Under the pieces are notes generated by a model. That model saw only the letters and a program-made list of their open reading frames with translations. It had not been told where the DNA came from and made no database searches. Shown here piece by piece: positions 39,965-49,401 of a stretch of 54,261 bases of DNA. Source of the stretch: Nocardia pseudobrasiliensis NBRC 108224 (GTDB taxonomy: Bacteria > Actinomycetota > Actinomycetes > Mycobacteriales > Mycobacteriaceae); assembly GCF_001613105.1 (NCBI RefSeq), contig NZ_BDBS01000019.1:1-54261 (forward strand), given 5' to 3'. Position 1 is the first letter of the stretch. Each line of letters begins with the position of its first letter. The position numbers and the translations under genes are program-made.

Positions 39965-40522
39965 TCAGCGGGCCGGGCAGGCGTTGCGGACCGCGTTGAG
40001 CGCGTCGTTCACCCGTTTGCTGGCATCGTTGAGCTGGCCGACCGGCGCGGTATAGGTCATCTTGCGCGTCTCGGCGGCCAGCCCTCGTGCGGCCACGACG
40101 TAATCGGTGAACTTCTGCGCCAGATCCGGCGGCAGCGCGTCGCCCGCGGCGCTCACCCGGCCCTCGACCGTCTTCGCGGCGTTCTCGAGCGTCTCCGCCG
40201 ACGCATCGCGCTTGGCGTCCTGATCGGGCGCGTTGTTGTCGTGCGCGTCGACGAATTCGTTGTATTTGCTCACCGCCACGCCGGTGGTGTCGCGGAAGGG
40301 AGTGCAGTTGTCGCTCACCGCCTGCGCCAGCGCGGCGGCCTTCCGGGAGGAGGTGGCCGCCGCCGACGAGGAGGCCATCTCGGTCCGGTACGCCGCGGCG
40401 TCGGACTGATTCACGGTGGCGGTACCGTGGACTGCGTTGGAACAACCCGCAACCACCAGTCCGGTGCCGACCGCGACGGCCGCGCACGTCAACCCGAACC
40501 CACGTGGGTTCAGCAGTTTCAT
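39965..40522 (-). CDS. Secreted lipoprotein, hypothetical
   Basis: A 185-residue protein with a lipoprotein signal: MKLLNPRGFGLTCAAVAVGTGLV and lipobox VAGC near residue 30. The mature domain is helical (SAETLENAAKTVEGRVSAAG, FTDYVVAARGLAAETRKM) with two Cys (DNCTPF and RNACPAR) that may form a disulfide. It is divergent from aceE in the place of Rv2240c of M. tuberculosis. Two ATG codons are adjacent right after GGGGAG; the second is better spaced. Role unknown. Confidence 0.8.
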   Translation of the reverse strand: MKLLNPRGFGLTCAAVAVGTGLVVAGCSNAVHGTATVNQSDAAAYRTEMASSSAAATSSRKAAALAQAVSDNCTPFRDTTGVAVSKYNEFVDAHDNNAPDQDAKRDASAETLENAAKTVEGRVSAAGDALPPDLAQKFTDYVVAARGLAAETRKMTYTAPVGQLNDASKRVNDALNAVRNACPAR

Positions 40523-40795
40523 CATCTCCCCGCTTCTCGATGCCTCGACGGTTTCCGATGGCGGCGCATGCGGGATCGGACGCTGGTCTACGGGCTGCCA
40601 CCTCCGGGCCCGTCGCGCTCTACCCGCGCCGCCTAGCGAACGGTACTGGATTTCCGACTGACATGATGACCGGGGACGCATCATCGACAAGGATGTGAGA
40701 TGCGCCCCAACCGCAATCGACGGATAGCCTCTGCCTACCACCGGAGCTACCCGGGGTCAGCGCCATCGTCCACCCCTGTACGAGGAGCATTGATT

Positions 40796-43684
40796 TTGAC
40801 AGACCTGATGCACCCGATGTCGTCGAGTTCCGTACCCAACGGCGCTGCCGCCGAAGCGGGATCGCCCCGCACGAAGCCGGGCGCGCGTGTGCGGGTGATC
40901 CGTGAGGGTGTGGCGTCCTACCTACCGGATATCGATCCGGAAGAGACCGGCGAATGGCTGGAGTCCTTCGACGAGATGCTCGATCGCGAGGGCCCCGGCC
41001 GCGCGCGCTATCTGATGCTGCGCCTGCTCGAGCGCGCCGGTGAGCGCCATGTCGCCATTCCGGCGCTGACCTCGACCGACTACGTCAACACCATCCCCAC
41101 CGAGAACGAGCCCTGGTTCCCCGGCGACGAGGAGGTCGAGCGCCGCTACCGCGCCTGGATCCGCTGGAACGCCGCGGTCATGGTGCACCGCGCGCAGCGA
41201 CCCGGAATCGGTGTGGGCGGCCATATTTCGACCTACGCCTCCTCGGCGGCGCTCTACGAGGTCGGCTTCAACCACTTCTTCCGCGGCAAGGACCACTCCG
41301 GCGGCGGCGATCAGATCTTCATCCAGGGTCACGCCTCGCCCGGCGTCTACGCCCGCGCCTACCTCGAGGGCCGGCTGAGCGAGAACCAGCTCGACGGCTT
41401 CCGCCAGGAGTACAGCCACGGCGGCCCGGGCCACGGCCTGTCGTCGTATCCGCATCCGCGCCTGATGCCCGACTTCTGGGAATTCCCCACGGTCTCCATG
41501 GGTTTGGGCCCGATGAACGCGATCTACCAGGCGCGGTTCAACCACTACCTGCACGACCGCGGCATCACCGACACCTCCGATCAGCACGTGTGGGCCTTCC
41601 TCGGCGACGGCGAGATGGACGAGCCGGAATCGCGCGGCCTGGCGCATGTGGCGGCGCTCGAGGGTCTGGACAATCTGACCTTCGTCATCAACTGCAATCT
41701 GCAGCGCCTCGACGGCCCGGTTCGCGGTAACGGCAAGATCATTCAGGAGCTGGAGTCGTTCTTCCGCGGCGCGGGCTGGAACGTGATCAAGGTCATCTGG
41801 GGCCGCGAGTGGGACGCGCTGCTGAGCGCCGATCGCGACGGCGCGCTGGTGAATCTGATGAACTCCACCCCCGACGGCGACTACCAGACCTACAAGGCCA
41901 ACGACGGCGCCTATGTGCGCGAGCACTTCTTCGGCCGCGATCCGCGCACCAAGGAACTGGTCAAAGGTCTGTCGGATCAACAGATCTGGAACCTCAAGCG
42001 CGGCGGCCACGACTACCGCAAGATCCACGCCGCCTACGCCGCGGCGCTGGCGCATCAGGGCCAGCCGACGGTCATCCTGGCCAAGACCATCAAGGGCTAC
42101 GGCCTGGGCAAGCATTTCGAGGCCCGCAACGCCACGCATCAGATGAAGAAGATGACGCTGGACGACCTCAAGGCCTTCCGCGACGTACAGCGAATTCCGA
42201 TCACCGATGCGCAATTGGAGGCGGATCCGAAGCTGCCGCCGTACTATCACCCCGGCAAGGAGGATCCGGCGATCCAGTACCTGCTGGACCGCCGCCGCAC
42301 CCTCGGCGGATATCTGCCCGAACGCCGGTCTGTGGCAAAGCCTCTGCAACTGCCCGGCGACGAGCCCTACCGCTCGGTCCGCAAGGGTTCGGGCAAGCAG
42401 AACGTGGCCACCACGATGGCCTTCGTCCGGTTGATGAAGGAGCTGTTGCGCGACAAGGAGATCGGCAAGCGGATCGTCCCGATCATTCCGGACGAGGCCC
42501 GCACCTTCGGCATGGACTCGTGGTTCCCTTCGTTGAAGATCTACAACCGCAACGGCCAGTTGTACACATCGGTCGACGCGGAATTGATGCTTGCCTACAA
42601 AGAGAGTCAGGTCGGGCAGATCCTGCACGAGGGCATCAACGAGGCCGGATCGACCGCGTCGTTCACCGCGGCGGGCACCTCCTACGCCACCCACGGCGAG
42701 CCGATGATCCCGCTCTACATCTTCTACTCGATGTTCGGATTCCAGCGCACCGGCGACGGCCTGTGGGCCGCGGCGGATCAGCTGGCGCGCGGATTCGTAC
42801 TCGGAGCAACCGCCGGGCGAACCACGCTGACCGGTGAGGGTCTGCAGCACAACGACGGTCATTCGCTGCTGCTGGCGTCGACCAATCCCGCCGTGCTGGC
42901 CTACGACCCGGCCTTCGCCTTCGAAATCGCCCACATCGTGCGCGACGGACTGCGCCGGATGTACGGGGGCGGCAAGCCCGCGCCGGAGACGACCGTGCTG
43001 CCGGGGACGAATCCCCATCTGCCCGAGGACAAATTCGGCGGGGAGAACATCTTCTACTACATCACCCTCTACAACGAGCCCTACGTGCAACCGGCCGAGC
43101 CGGACGATGTGGACGTCGAGGGTCTGCTCAAGGGCATCTATCTCTACAAGCGCGGCGGCGAGGGCGAGGTGCGCGCGCAGATCATGGTGGCGGGCGTGAC
43201 CGTGCCCGACGGCCTGCGGGCCCAGGAGCTGCTGGCCGCGGAGTGGGGCGTACAGGCCGATGTGTGGTCGGTGACCTCGTGGAGCGAACTGCGCAAGGAG
43301 GCCCTGGCCAAGGAGATCGCCAACCTGCGCAATCCGGCCGCCGACGCCGGAACTCCCTATGTCACGCAGGCGCTTTCGCGGGCACAGGGTCCGTTCGTGG
43401 CCGCCTCGGACTGGATGCGCTCGGTCCCCGATCAGATCCGCAAGTGGGTCCCGGGCGACTACACGACCTTGGGCACCGACGGTTTCGGCTTCTCCGACAC
43501 CCGCCCGGCCGCGCGCCGGGTGTTCAACGTCGACGCCCAGTCGATCGTGATCGCGGCCCTCGAGGCCCTGGGCCGCGCGGGAAAGATCGACCAGGCCAAG
43601 GTGGCCGAGGCCGCGGCCCGCTACCGCATCGATGATGTGGACGCGGCCCCGACCTCGGACAGCAACGAGGAACAGCTGGCATGA
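40796..43684 (+). CDS. aceE: Pyruvate dehydrogenase E1 component, homodimeric type
   Basis: Thiamine-diphosphate enzyme that decarboxylates pyruvate and passes the acetyl group to lipoyl-E2. The 962-residue protein has the TPP-binding motif GDGEMDEPESRG with the distal INCNLQ, GGHISTYASSAALYEVGFNH early in the chain, and the full length of AceE proteins. A TTG start at 40796 with GAGGAG eight bases upstream is chosen over an upstream ATG with no ribosome-binding site. It stands alone rather than with E2/E3, as in Mycobacteriales, and precedes the fasR-FAS-II genes, so acetyl-CoA supply and fatty acid synthesis are neighbours. Confidence 0.97.
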   Translation: MTDLMHPMSSSSVPNGAAAEAGSPRTKPGARVRVIREGVASYLPDIDPEETGEWLESFDEMLDREGPGRARYLMLRLLERAGERHVAIPALTSTDYVNTIPTENEPWFPGDEEVERRYRAWIRWNAAVMVHRAQRPGIGVGGHISTYASSAALYEVGFNHFFRGKDHSGGGDQIFIQGHASPGVYARAYLEGRLSENQLDGFRQEYSHGGPGHGLSSYPHPRLMPDFWEFPTVSMGLGPMNAIYQARFNHYLHDRGITDTSDQHVWAFLGDGEMDEPESRGLAHVAALEGLDNLTFVINCNLQRLDGPVRGNGKIIQELESFFRGAGWNVIKVIWGREWDALLSADRDGALVNLMNSTPDGDYQTYKANDGAYVREHFFGRDPRTKELVKGLSDQQIWNLKRGGHDYRKIHAAYAAALAHQGQPTVILAKTIKGYGLGKHFEARNATHQMKKMTLDDLKAFRDVQRIPITDAQLEADPKLPPYYHPGKEDPAIQYLLDRRRTLGGYLPERRSVAKPLQLPGDEPYRSVRKGSGKQNVATTMAFVRLMKELLRDKEIGKRIVPIIPDEARTFGMDSWFPSLKIYNRNGQLYTSVDAELMLAYKESQVGQILHEGINEAGSTASFTAAGTSYATHGEPMIPLYIFYSMFGFQRTGDGLWAAADQLARGFVLGATAGRTTLTGEGLQHNDGHSLLLASTNPAVLAYDPAFAFEIAHIVRDGLRRMYGGGKPAPETTVLPGTNPHLPEDKFGGENIFYYITLYNEPYVQPAEPDDVDVEGLLKGIYLYKRGGEGEVRAQIMVAGVTVPDGLRAQELLAAEWGVQADVWSVTSWSELRKEALAKEIANLRNPAADAGTPYVTQALSRAQGPFVAASDWMRSVPDQIRKWVPGDYTTLGTDGFGFSDTRPAARRVFNVDAQSIVIAALEALGRAGKIDQAKVAEAAARYRIDDVDAAPTSDSNEEQLA

Positions 43685-43762
43685 GACATGTGGGTGTGTC
43701 GTGGGCGGCACGCCCATATGTAGGGGGTATGTGGCGGCCGAACTGCCGCAAGGGAATATTGC

Positions 43763-45097
43763 ATGGTGGAACGTAAACCGCCGCGGCCTCGGCGGATCTC
43801 CGAGGGCACGTCCGAGCACCACGAGGTCTATCTGCCGACGGGTGCGCTCTCGCCCAATCGCCAGACCCGAGATCCGTTGCCGGACACCCTGCTCAAGCGG
43901 GTGCGGCAGCTGTCGGGGCGACTGTCGACCGAGGCCATCGCGTCGATGGAGGATCGACTGCCGTTCTTCGGCGATCTGGACGCCGCCCAGCGGGCCGGGG
44001 TCCAGATGCTGGTGCAGACCGCGGTGGTGAACTTCCTGGAGTGGCTGCAGGATCCGGAAAGCGATATCCGCTTCAGCCTGGACGCGTTCCAGGTGATTCC
44101 GCAGGATCTGGCCAGAAGGCTGACCCTGCGCCAGACCGTGGACATGGTCCGCGTGGCCATGGAGTTCTTCGAACAGTGGCTACCCGCCCTGGCCCGCAAC
44201 GATCGGCAGCTGGTGGCGCTCACCGAGGCGGTCCTGCGCTACGGCCGCGAACTCGGCTTCGCCGCCGCCTCGGTGTACGCCAGCGCCGCCGAATCCCGCG
44301 GCGCCTGGGACACCCGGCTCGAGGCCCTGGTCGTCGACGCCGTGGTGCGCGGCGACACCGGACCCGAAATGCTCTCCCGCGCCGCGACTTTGAACTGGGA
44401 CGCCACCGCGCCCGCCACGGTGCTGGTCGGTACGCCGGTCAACGATCAGGTCGCGGTGGTCGGCTCGGTGCACACCATCGCCGCCCGGCACGGGCACGCC
44501 GCGCTGGCCGTGGTGCAGGGTTCGCGGCTGGTGATGGTCGTCAGCGGCAATCTCGGCGAGGGCGGTTATCTGTCGCCGTTCCTGGGCGAGCTGCTGGCCG
44601 AGGTCTTCTCCGACGGTCCCGTCGTGATCGGCCCGACCACCCGGACCCTGTCGGCCGCGCATATCAGCGCGGTCGAGGCGATGGCCGGAATGGAGGCGGT
44701 CGTGGGCTGGCGCGGCGCCCCGCGCCCGGTGCACGCCTCCGAACTTCTCCCCGAACGCGCGCTGCTCGGTGATCGCGCTGCGGTGGACGCTCTCAACGAG
44801 TATCTTGTGCTACCGTTGGCCGCCGCTGGATCGGCTCTGTCGGACACTCTCGACGCCTATCTGGATTGCGGCGGGGCCGTCGAGACCTGCGCGCGGCAGC
44901 TGTTCGTTCATCCAAATACGGTCCGCTACCGCCTCAAGCGTATTGCCGACATCACGGGCCGAGATCCGGTGAATCCCCGGGACGCGTACGTCCTCAGAAT
45001 CGCCGCGACAGTGGGTCGATTGACACGAATGCGTAACGAATCGCCCACATCTGCCACAGAAGACACGTCGGACACCTTTTACGAAGATCGCGTGTAA
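43763..45097 (+). CDS. fasR: PucR/CdaR-family regulator, FasR-like activator of FAS-II genes
   Basis: A 444-residue regulator with a central GGDEF-like domain (about 180-310) and a C-terminal PucR HTH: LDAYLDCGGAVETCARQLFV, then HPNTVRYRLKRIADITGRD. In Streptomyces coelicolor the FasR protein of this family sits next to fabD and activates the fab operon; M. tuberculosis has Rv2242 at this place. It lies 78 bases after aceE and 128 bases before fabD on the same strand. The symbol is given by position and family and has not been tested here. Confidence 0.88.
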   Translation: MVERKPPRPRRISEGTSEHHEVYLPTGALSPNRQTRDPLPDTLLKRVRQLSGRLSTEAIASMEDRLPFFGDLDAAQRAGVQMLVQTAVVNFLEWLQDPESDIRFSLDAFQVIPQDLARRLTLRQTVDMVRVAMEFFEQWLPALARNDRQLVALTEAVLRYGRELGFAAASVYASAAESRGAWDTRLEALVVDAVVRGDTGPEMLSRAATLNWDATAPATVLVGTPVNDQVAVVGSVHTIAARHGHAALAVVQGSRLVMVVSGNLGEGGYLSPFLGELLAEVFSDGPVVIGPTTRTLSAAHISAVEAMAGMEAVVGWRGAPRPVHASELLPERALLGDRAAVDALNEYLVLPLAAAGSALSDTLDAYLDCGGAVETCARQLFVHPNTVRYRLKRIADITGRDPVNPRDAYVLRIAATVGRLTRMRNESPTSATEDTSDTFYEDRV

Positions 45098-45225
45098 CAC
45101 CGGACCCGAGGCGGTCGATCGCGACAACCCACGTGCCGTTTTGTGGAGACCACACAAAAGCGATCCTCGAGCTTCATTCGCGTCGACATCTCCGGATCGG
45201 GGTTGCACAGTGTTGTGTATAGAAC

Positions 45226-46149
45226 GTGATCGCGTTGTTCGCCCCAGGACAGGGCTCTCAGAAACCCGGCATGCTCGCGCCTTGGCTCGATCTTCCCGGC
45301 GCGCGTGACCGTATCCAACTCTGGTCACAGGCCTGCGGCCTGGACCTGCTGCGGCTCGGCACTACTGCCACCGCGGAGGAGATCACCGACACGGCGGTGA
45401 CTCAACCCTTGGTCGTAGCCGCGGCGCTGCTCGCGTACGCGGAAATCCCGTCGGAAGCACTTCCGAGGGATACGATCGTCGCCGGACATTCGGTGGGCGA
45501 ACTCGCCGCCGCTGCGGTCGCCGGAGTCATCTCCGCAGATGACGCCGTGCGGCTGGCCGGAATCCGCGGTGCGGAGATGGCCAAGGCGTGCGCGCTCGAA
45601 CCGACCGGAATGTCCGCCGTGCTCGGCGGTGATGAGGCCGCCGTGCTCACCCGGCTCGCCGAGCTCGACCTGATTCCGGCCAACCGCAACGCGGCGGGCC
45701 AGATCGTGGCGGCAGGCCGGCTCGATGCGTTGGCGCAGCTGGCGGACAACCCGCCGGAGGGTGCGCGGGTTCGCGCACTTCCCGTCGCCGGAGCGTTCCA
45801 CACGGGATTCATGTCCCCCGCGCAGGACGCTGTGACCGAGGCCATCGCTCGGATCACTCCCGGTGAGCCGACTCGGGTTCTACTGTCGAACTTCGACGGA
45901 AAGCCGGTCGACTCGGGCAAGGACGCCATCGAGAAGCTCGCCGCACAGGTGACCCGGCCCGTTCGATGGGATCTGTGCACCAAGACTCTCCGCGCGGCGG
46001 AGGTGTCCGCGGTGGCCGAACTGCCACCGGCCGGAACCCTCGTCGGTATCGCCAAGCGGGAACTGAAGGGCACACCGAATCTGGCACTGAAGACGCCGGA
46101 AGATATCGCTGCGTTGGCGGAGTTGTCGACAGTCTCGGCAACAAGCTAG
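45226..46149 (+). CDS. fabD: Malonyl-CoA:ACP transacylase
   Basis: Loads malonyl units on AcpM for FAS-II. The 307-residue protein has FAPGQGSQKPGML at the start, the nucleophile S89 in AGHSVGELAAA and the catalytic His in VAGAFHTGFM. Start is GTG with a poor ribosome-binding site. It leads the operon fabD-acpM-kasA-accD6. In contrast to Streptomyces there is no fabH between fabD and the acyl carrier protein, the mycobacterial arrangement. Confidence 0.95.
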   Translation: MIALFAPGQGSQKPGMLAPWLDLPGARDRIQLWSQACGLDLLRLGTTATAEEITDTAVTQPLVVAAALLAYAEIPSEALPRDTIVAGHSVGELAAAAVAGVISADDAVRLAGIRGAEMAKACALEPTGMSAVLGGDEAAVLTRLAELDLIPANRNAAGQIVAAGRLDALAQLADNPPEGARVRALPVAGAFHTGFMSPAQDAVTEAIARITPGEPTRVLLSNFDGKPVDSGKDAIEKLAAQVTRPVRWDLCTKTLRAAEVSAVAELPPAGTLVGIAKRELKGTPNLALKTPEDIAALAELSTVSATS

Positions 46150-46263
46150 CTTTCGTCGCGGCCCGCAACGATGCGGACCCGACCGAGCCCGATCGAAACA
46201 AAAGTCGGGCTCATACCGAAAAGTTAAACGGACCCCAGAGAGTAACAAGAAGGGAGCCACGAA

Positions 46264-46566
46264 GTGGCCGCTCTGACCCAGGAACAGATCGTCGAAGAAC
46301 TGGCGAAGATCATCGAAGAGGTGACGGGCATCGAACCGTCCGAGGTGACCTTGGAGAAGTCCTTCGTCGACGACCTGGACATCGACTCGCTGTCGATGGT
46401 CGAGATCGCGGTGCAGACCGAGGACAAGTACGGCGTCAAGATTCCGGACGAGGACCTCGCGAGCCTGAAGACCGTCGGTGACGCGGTCGCCTACATCCAG
46501 AAGCTCGAGGCCGAGAACTCCGAGGCGGCCGCGGAGCTGAAGGCCAAGTTCGGCGCCGGCGAGTAA
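46264..46566 (+). CDS. acpM: Meromycolate-extension acyl carrier protein
   Basis: A 100-residue acyl carrier protein with the phosphopantetheine site DDLDIDSLSMVEI (S42). The C-terminal extension beyond helix IV (KLEAENSEAAAELKAKFGAG) is characteristic of mycobacterial AcpM and longer than in ordinary 80-residue carriers, though shorter than in M. tuberculosis. GTG start with AGAAGGGAG upstream. Carries growing fatty acyl chains for KasA. Confidence 0.95.
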   Translation: MAALTQEQIVEELAKIIEEVTGIEPSEVTLEKSFVDDLDIDSLSMVEIAVQTEDKYGVKIPDEDLASLKTVGDAVAYIQKLEAENSEAAAELKAKFGAGE

Positions 46567-46577
46567 GGGCCGACAAC

Positions 46578-47828
46578 GTGACCACTCCTTCCACCAAGAA
46601 CGGGAACTTCCCCAACGTCGTCGTAACTAGCCTGGCGGCGACCACGTCGATCGCGGGTGACGTCGATGCGACGTGGAAGGGACTCCTCAACGGCGAGAGC
46701 GGTATCGACACGCTCGAGGATTCCTTCATCGAGGAATACGACCTGCCGGTTCGTATCGGCGGGCACCTCAAGGTCAACCCGGACACCCTGTTGAGCCGGG
46801 TCGAGATCCGTCGCATGGCGTATGTCGAGCGGCTCGCGACCGTGCTCGGGCGCGAGGTGTGGAAGAACGCCGGCAGCCCGGAGGTCGATCCCGAACGACT
46901 CGGTGTCGCGATCGGTACCGGACTCGGCGGCGGCGATGCCCTCGTCGATTCGGTCGACAAGCTGAAGACCGGCGGCTACCGCAAGATTTCGCCGCTGGCC
47001 GTTCAGATGGTCATGCCGAACGGTCCTTCCGCCGTTGTGGGCCTGGAACTTCAGGCTCGGGCGGGAGTGGTCACACCGGTGTCGGCATGCTCCTCGGGTT
47101 CCGAGGCCATCGCCAACGCCTGGCGGATGATCGTCATGGGCGACGCCGATATGGTCGTAACCGGCGGTGTCGAGGGTTATATCGACTCGGTGCCGATCGC
47201 GGCGTTCTCCATGATGCGTGCGATGAGCACCCGCAACGACAATCCGAAGGCGGCCTCGCGTCCGTTCGACAAGGACCGCGACGGCTTCGTCTTCGGTGAG
47301 GCCGGCGCGCTCATGGTCGTCGAGACCGAGGAGCACGCCAAGGCGCGCGGCGCGACCATTCACGCGCGTCTGCTCGGTGCGGGCATCACCTCCGACGGCT
47401 TCCACCTCGTCGCCCCCGATCCCGAGGGCAGCGGCGCCGCACGCGCCATGATGCGCGCGATGCAGACCGCCGGGCTGGACGCCAAGGACATCACCCACAT
47501 CAACGCGCACGCGACCGCCACCCCGATCGGCGATACGGCGGAAGCGAACGCGATTCAGAAGGCCGGCGTCCAGCACGCCTCGGTCTACGCGCCCAAGTCC
47601 GCCCTGGGCCATTCGATCGGCGCCGTCGGCGCCCTCGAGTCGGTGCTCACGGTGCTCAGCATCCGCGACGGCATCGTGCCGCCGACGCTGAACCTCGAGA
47701 ACCAGGATCCGGAGATCGATCTGGATGTCGTGCACGGCGAGGCTCGTCGTCAGGACATCGAGTACGCGATCAACAACTCGTTCGGATTCGGTGGGCACAA
47801 TGTCGCGCTCGCCTTCGGCCGGTACTGA
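46578..47828 (+). CDS. kasA: Beta-ketoacyl-ACP synthase KasA (FabF type)
   Basis: Elongating condensing enzyme of FAS-II, 416 residues. The Cys-His-His triad is C171 in VSACSSGSEA, H311 in INAHATATPIGD and H345 in SALGHSIGAV, the same numbers as in M. tuberculosis KasA; length is also equal. It begins 12 bases after acpM. Mycobacteria have a second enzyme, KasB, right after kasA; here accD6 follows at once after a hairpin. KasB is linked to full mycolate length in M. tuberculosis, and nocardiae have shorter mycolates, so absence at this locus fits, though a copy elsewhere is possible. Confidence 0.96.
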   Translation: MTTPSTKNGNFPNVVVTSLAATTSIAGDVDATWKGLLNGESGIDTLEDSFIEEYDLPVRIGGHLKVNPDTLLSRVEIRRMAYVERLATVLGREVWKNAGSPEVDPERLGVAIGTGLGGGDALVDSVDKLKTGGYRKISPLAVQMVMPNGPSAVVGLELQARAGVVTPVSACSSGSEAIANAWRMIVMGDADMVVTGGVEGYIDSVPIAAFSMMRAMSTRNDNPKAASRPFDKDRDGFVFGEAGALMVVETEEHAKARGATIHARLLGAGITSDGFHLVAPDPEGSGAARAMMRAMQTAGLDAKDITHINAHATATPIGDTAEANAIQKAGVQHASVYAPKSALGHSIGAVGALESVLTVLSIRDGIVPPTLNLENQDPEIDLDVVHGEARRQDIEYAINNSFGFGGHNVALAFGRY

Positions 47829-47855
47829 TATCAGGTAGCGGTTCCCGACCAAGCG

Positions 47856-47891
47856 ATCCCGGTGGAGTTTCCTCGGAAACTCCACCGGGAT
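47856..47891. other. Perfect 17-bp hairpin between kasA and accD6
   Basis: Arms ATCCCGGTGGAGTTTCC and GGAAACTCCACCGGGAT with only TC between them. It starts 28 bases after the kasA stop and ends 24 bases before the accD6 ATG, just ahead of its GAGGAG. There is no T-tract. It could be a partial terminator, an RNA-processing or stability element, or an attenuator lowering accD6 expression relative to kasA. Confidence 0.8.
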
Positions 47892-47915
47892 AACGACATT
47901 CGAGGAGATTTCGCG

Positions 47916-49346
47916 ATGACCATCATGGCCCCCGCCGCGGCGGACGCCACGACCGATCCCCGTGATCCGCTGGGTCGGTTGCAGCGCTTCTTCGATCCCG
48001 GAACCGTTCTGCCGCTCCATCCTCGTGACCGCTCGGGCGTCCTGGCCGCCATCGGTGAGATCGACGGTGTGCGCACCGTCGCCTACTGCTCCGACGCCAC
48101 CGTGATGGGTGGCGCGATGGGTGTCGAGGGCTGCAAGCACATCGTCGACGCGATCGATACCGCGATCGACTCGAAGATTCCCGTGGTGGGCATCTGGCAC
48201 TCCGGCGGCGCTCGCCTGGCCGAGGGTGTGGAATCCCTGCACGCGGTCGGCCTCGTCTTCGAGGCCATGGTCCGGGCCTCCGGCCTGGTCCCCCAGATTT
48301 CCGTGGTGGTCGGCTTCGCCGCCGGCGGCGCGGCCTACGGCCCCGCGCTCACCGATATCGTGATCATGGCCCCCGAGGGCCGCATCTTCGTCACCGGACC
48401 CGACGTCGTCCGCTCGGTCACCGGCGAGAACGTGGATATGGCCACCCTGGGCGGTCCGGTCACCCACGGTAAGAAATCCGGCGTCAGCCACATCACCGCC
48501 GATGACGAGGCCGATGCCATGCATCGCGCCCGCCGACTGGTTTCGATGTTCGCCGAACAGGGCGAATTCGATCTGGTGGCCGCCGAACACGGCGATGTCG
48601 ACCTGCAGGCCATGCTGCCCGCCTCGGCTCGCCGCGCCTACAACGTCAAACCGGTCATCAACGAACTGCTCGACAATGTCGACGGCGAATCCTCCTTCGA
48701 GGAGTTGCAGGGCGGCTACGCCCGCTCGATGGTCACCGGAATCGGCCGCCTGGCCGGGCGCACGGTCGGCGTCCTCGCCAACAATCCGCTGCATCTGGGT
48801 GGCTGCCTGGATTCCGAAAGCGCCGAGAAGGCAGCGCGTTTCGTGCGGCTGTGCAACTCCTTCGGCATTCCGCTGGTCGTCGTCACCGATGTGCCCGGCT
48901 ATCTGCCCGGCGTCAGCATGGAGTGGGAGGGCGTGGTGCGCCGCGGCGCGAAGCTGCTGCACGCCTTCGCCGAGGCCCGCGTTCCGCGCGTGACCCTGGT
49001 GACCCGCAAGATCTACGGCGGCGCCTATATCGCCATGAACGCCCGATCGCTCGGCGCGACCGCGGTGTACGCGTGGCCGGGTTCCGAGGTCGCCGTCATG
49101 GGCGCCAAGGCCGCGGTGCAGATTCTGCACAAGAAGGCCCTGGCCGCGGCCCCCGAGGAGGAGCGTGAGGCCCTGCTCGAGCGGCTGACCGCCGAGCACG
49201 AGCAGATCGCGGGCGGCGTCGCGCGCGCCCAGTCGATCGGTGTCGTCGACGAGGTGATCGATCCGGCCAAGACTCGCTCCACCATCGCCGCCGCACTGGC
49301 CTCGGCCCCGGCGAAGGCCGCGCACCACAAGAACATTCCGCTGTAA
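47916..49346 (+). CDS. accD6: Acyl-CoA carboxylase beta subunit (carboxyltransferase) AccD6
   Basis: Transfers CO2 from biotinylated AccA3 to acetyl-CoA to make malonyl-CoA for FAS. The 476-residue protein has the two crotonase-like halves with oxyanion glycines: GIWHSGGARLAEGVESLHAV in the N-half and TRKIYGGAYIAMNARSLGA in the C-half, plus VTDVPGYLPGVSMEW. ATG at 47916 with GAGGAG eight bases upstream. Size and place match mycobacterial accD6. It ends the FAS-II operon at a strong terminator. Confidence 0.95.
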   Translation: MTIMAPAAADATTDPRDPLGRLQRFFDPGTVLPLHPRDRSGVLAAIGEIDGVRTVAYCSDATVMGGAMGVEGCKHIVDAIDTAIDSKIPVVGIWHSGGARLAEGVESLHAVGLVFEAMVRASGLVPQISVVVGFAAGGAAYGPALTDIVIMAPEGRIFVTGPDVVRSVTGENVDMATLGGPVTHGKKSGVSHITADDEADAMHRARRLVSMFAEQGEFDLVAAEHGDVDLQAMLPASARRAYNVKPVINELLDNVDGESSFEELQGGYARSMVTGIGRLAGRTVGVLANNPLHLGGCLDSESAEKAARFVRLCNSFGIPLVVVTDVPGYLPGVSMEWEGVVRRGAKLLHAFAEARVPRVTLVTRKIYGGAYIAMNARSLGATAVYAWPGSEVAVMGAKAAVQILHKKALAAAPEEEREALLERLTAEHEQIAGGVARAQSIGVVDEVIDPAKTRSTIAAALASAPAKAAHHKNIPL

Positions 49347-49357
49347 GCGGTTGTGCC

Positions 49358-49393
49358 ACGAGGGCGGGCGGCCTGCGGGCCGCCCGCCCTCGT
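49358..49393. terminator. Strong GC-rich terminator after accD6
   Basis: Sixteen-bp perfect stem, arms ACGAGGGCGGGCGGCC and GGCCGCCCGCCCTCGT with a TGCG loop, 12 bases after the accD6 stop and just before the convergent gene. Likely acts in both directions. Confidence 0.9.
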
Positions 49394-49401
49394 TCGTACG
49401 G

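Noticed and set aside
45203..45223. Promoter TTGCAC/TATAGA before fabD
   Set aside because: The spacing of nine bases is too short for a sigma-70-type promoter and the -10 would lie only a few bases from the GTG.
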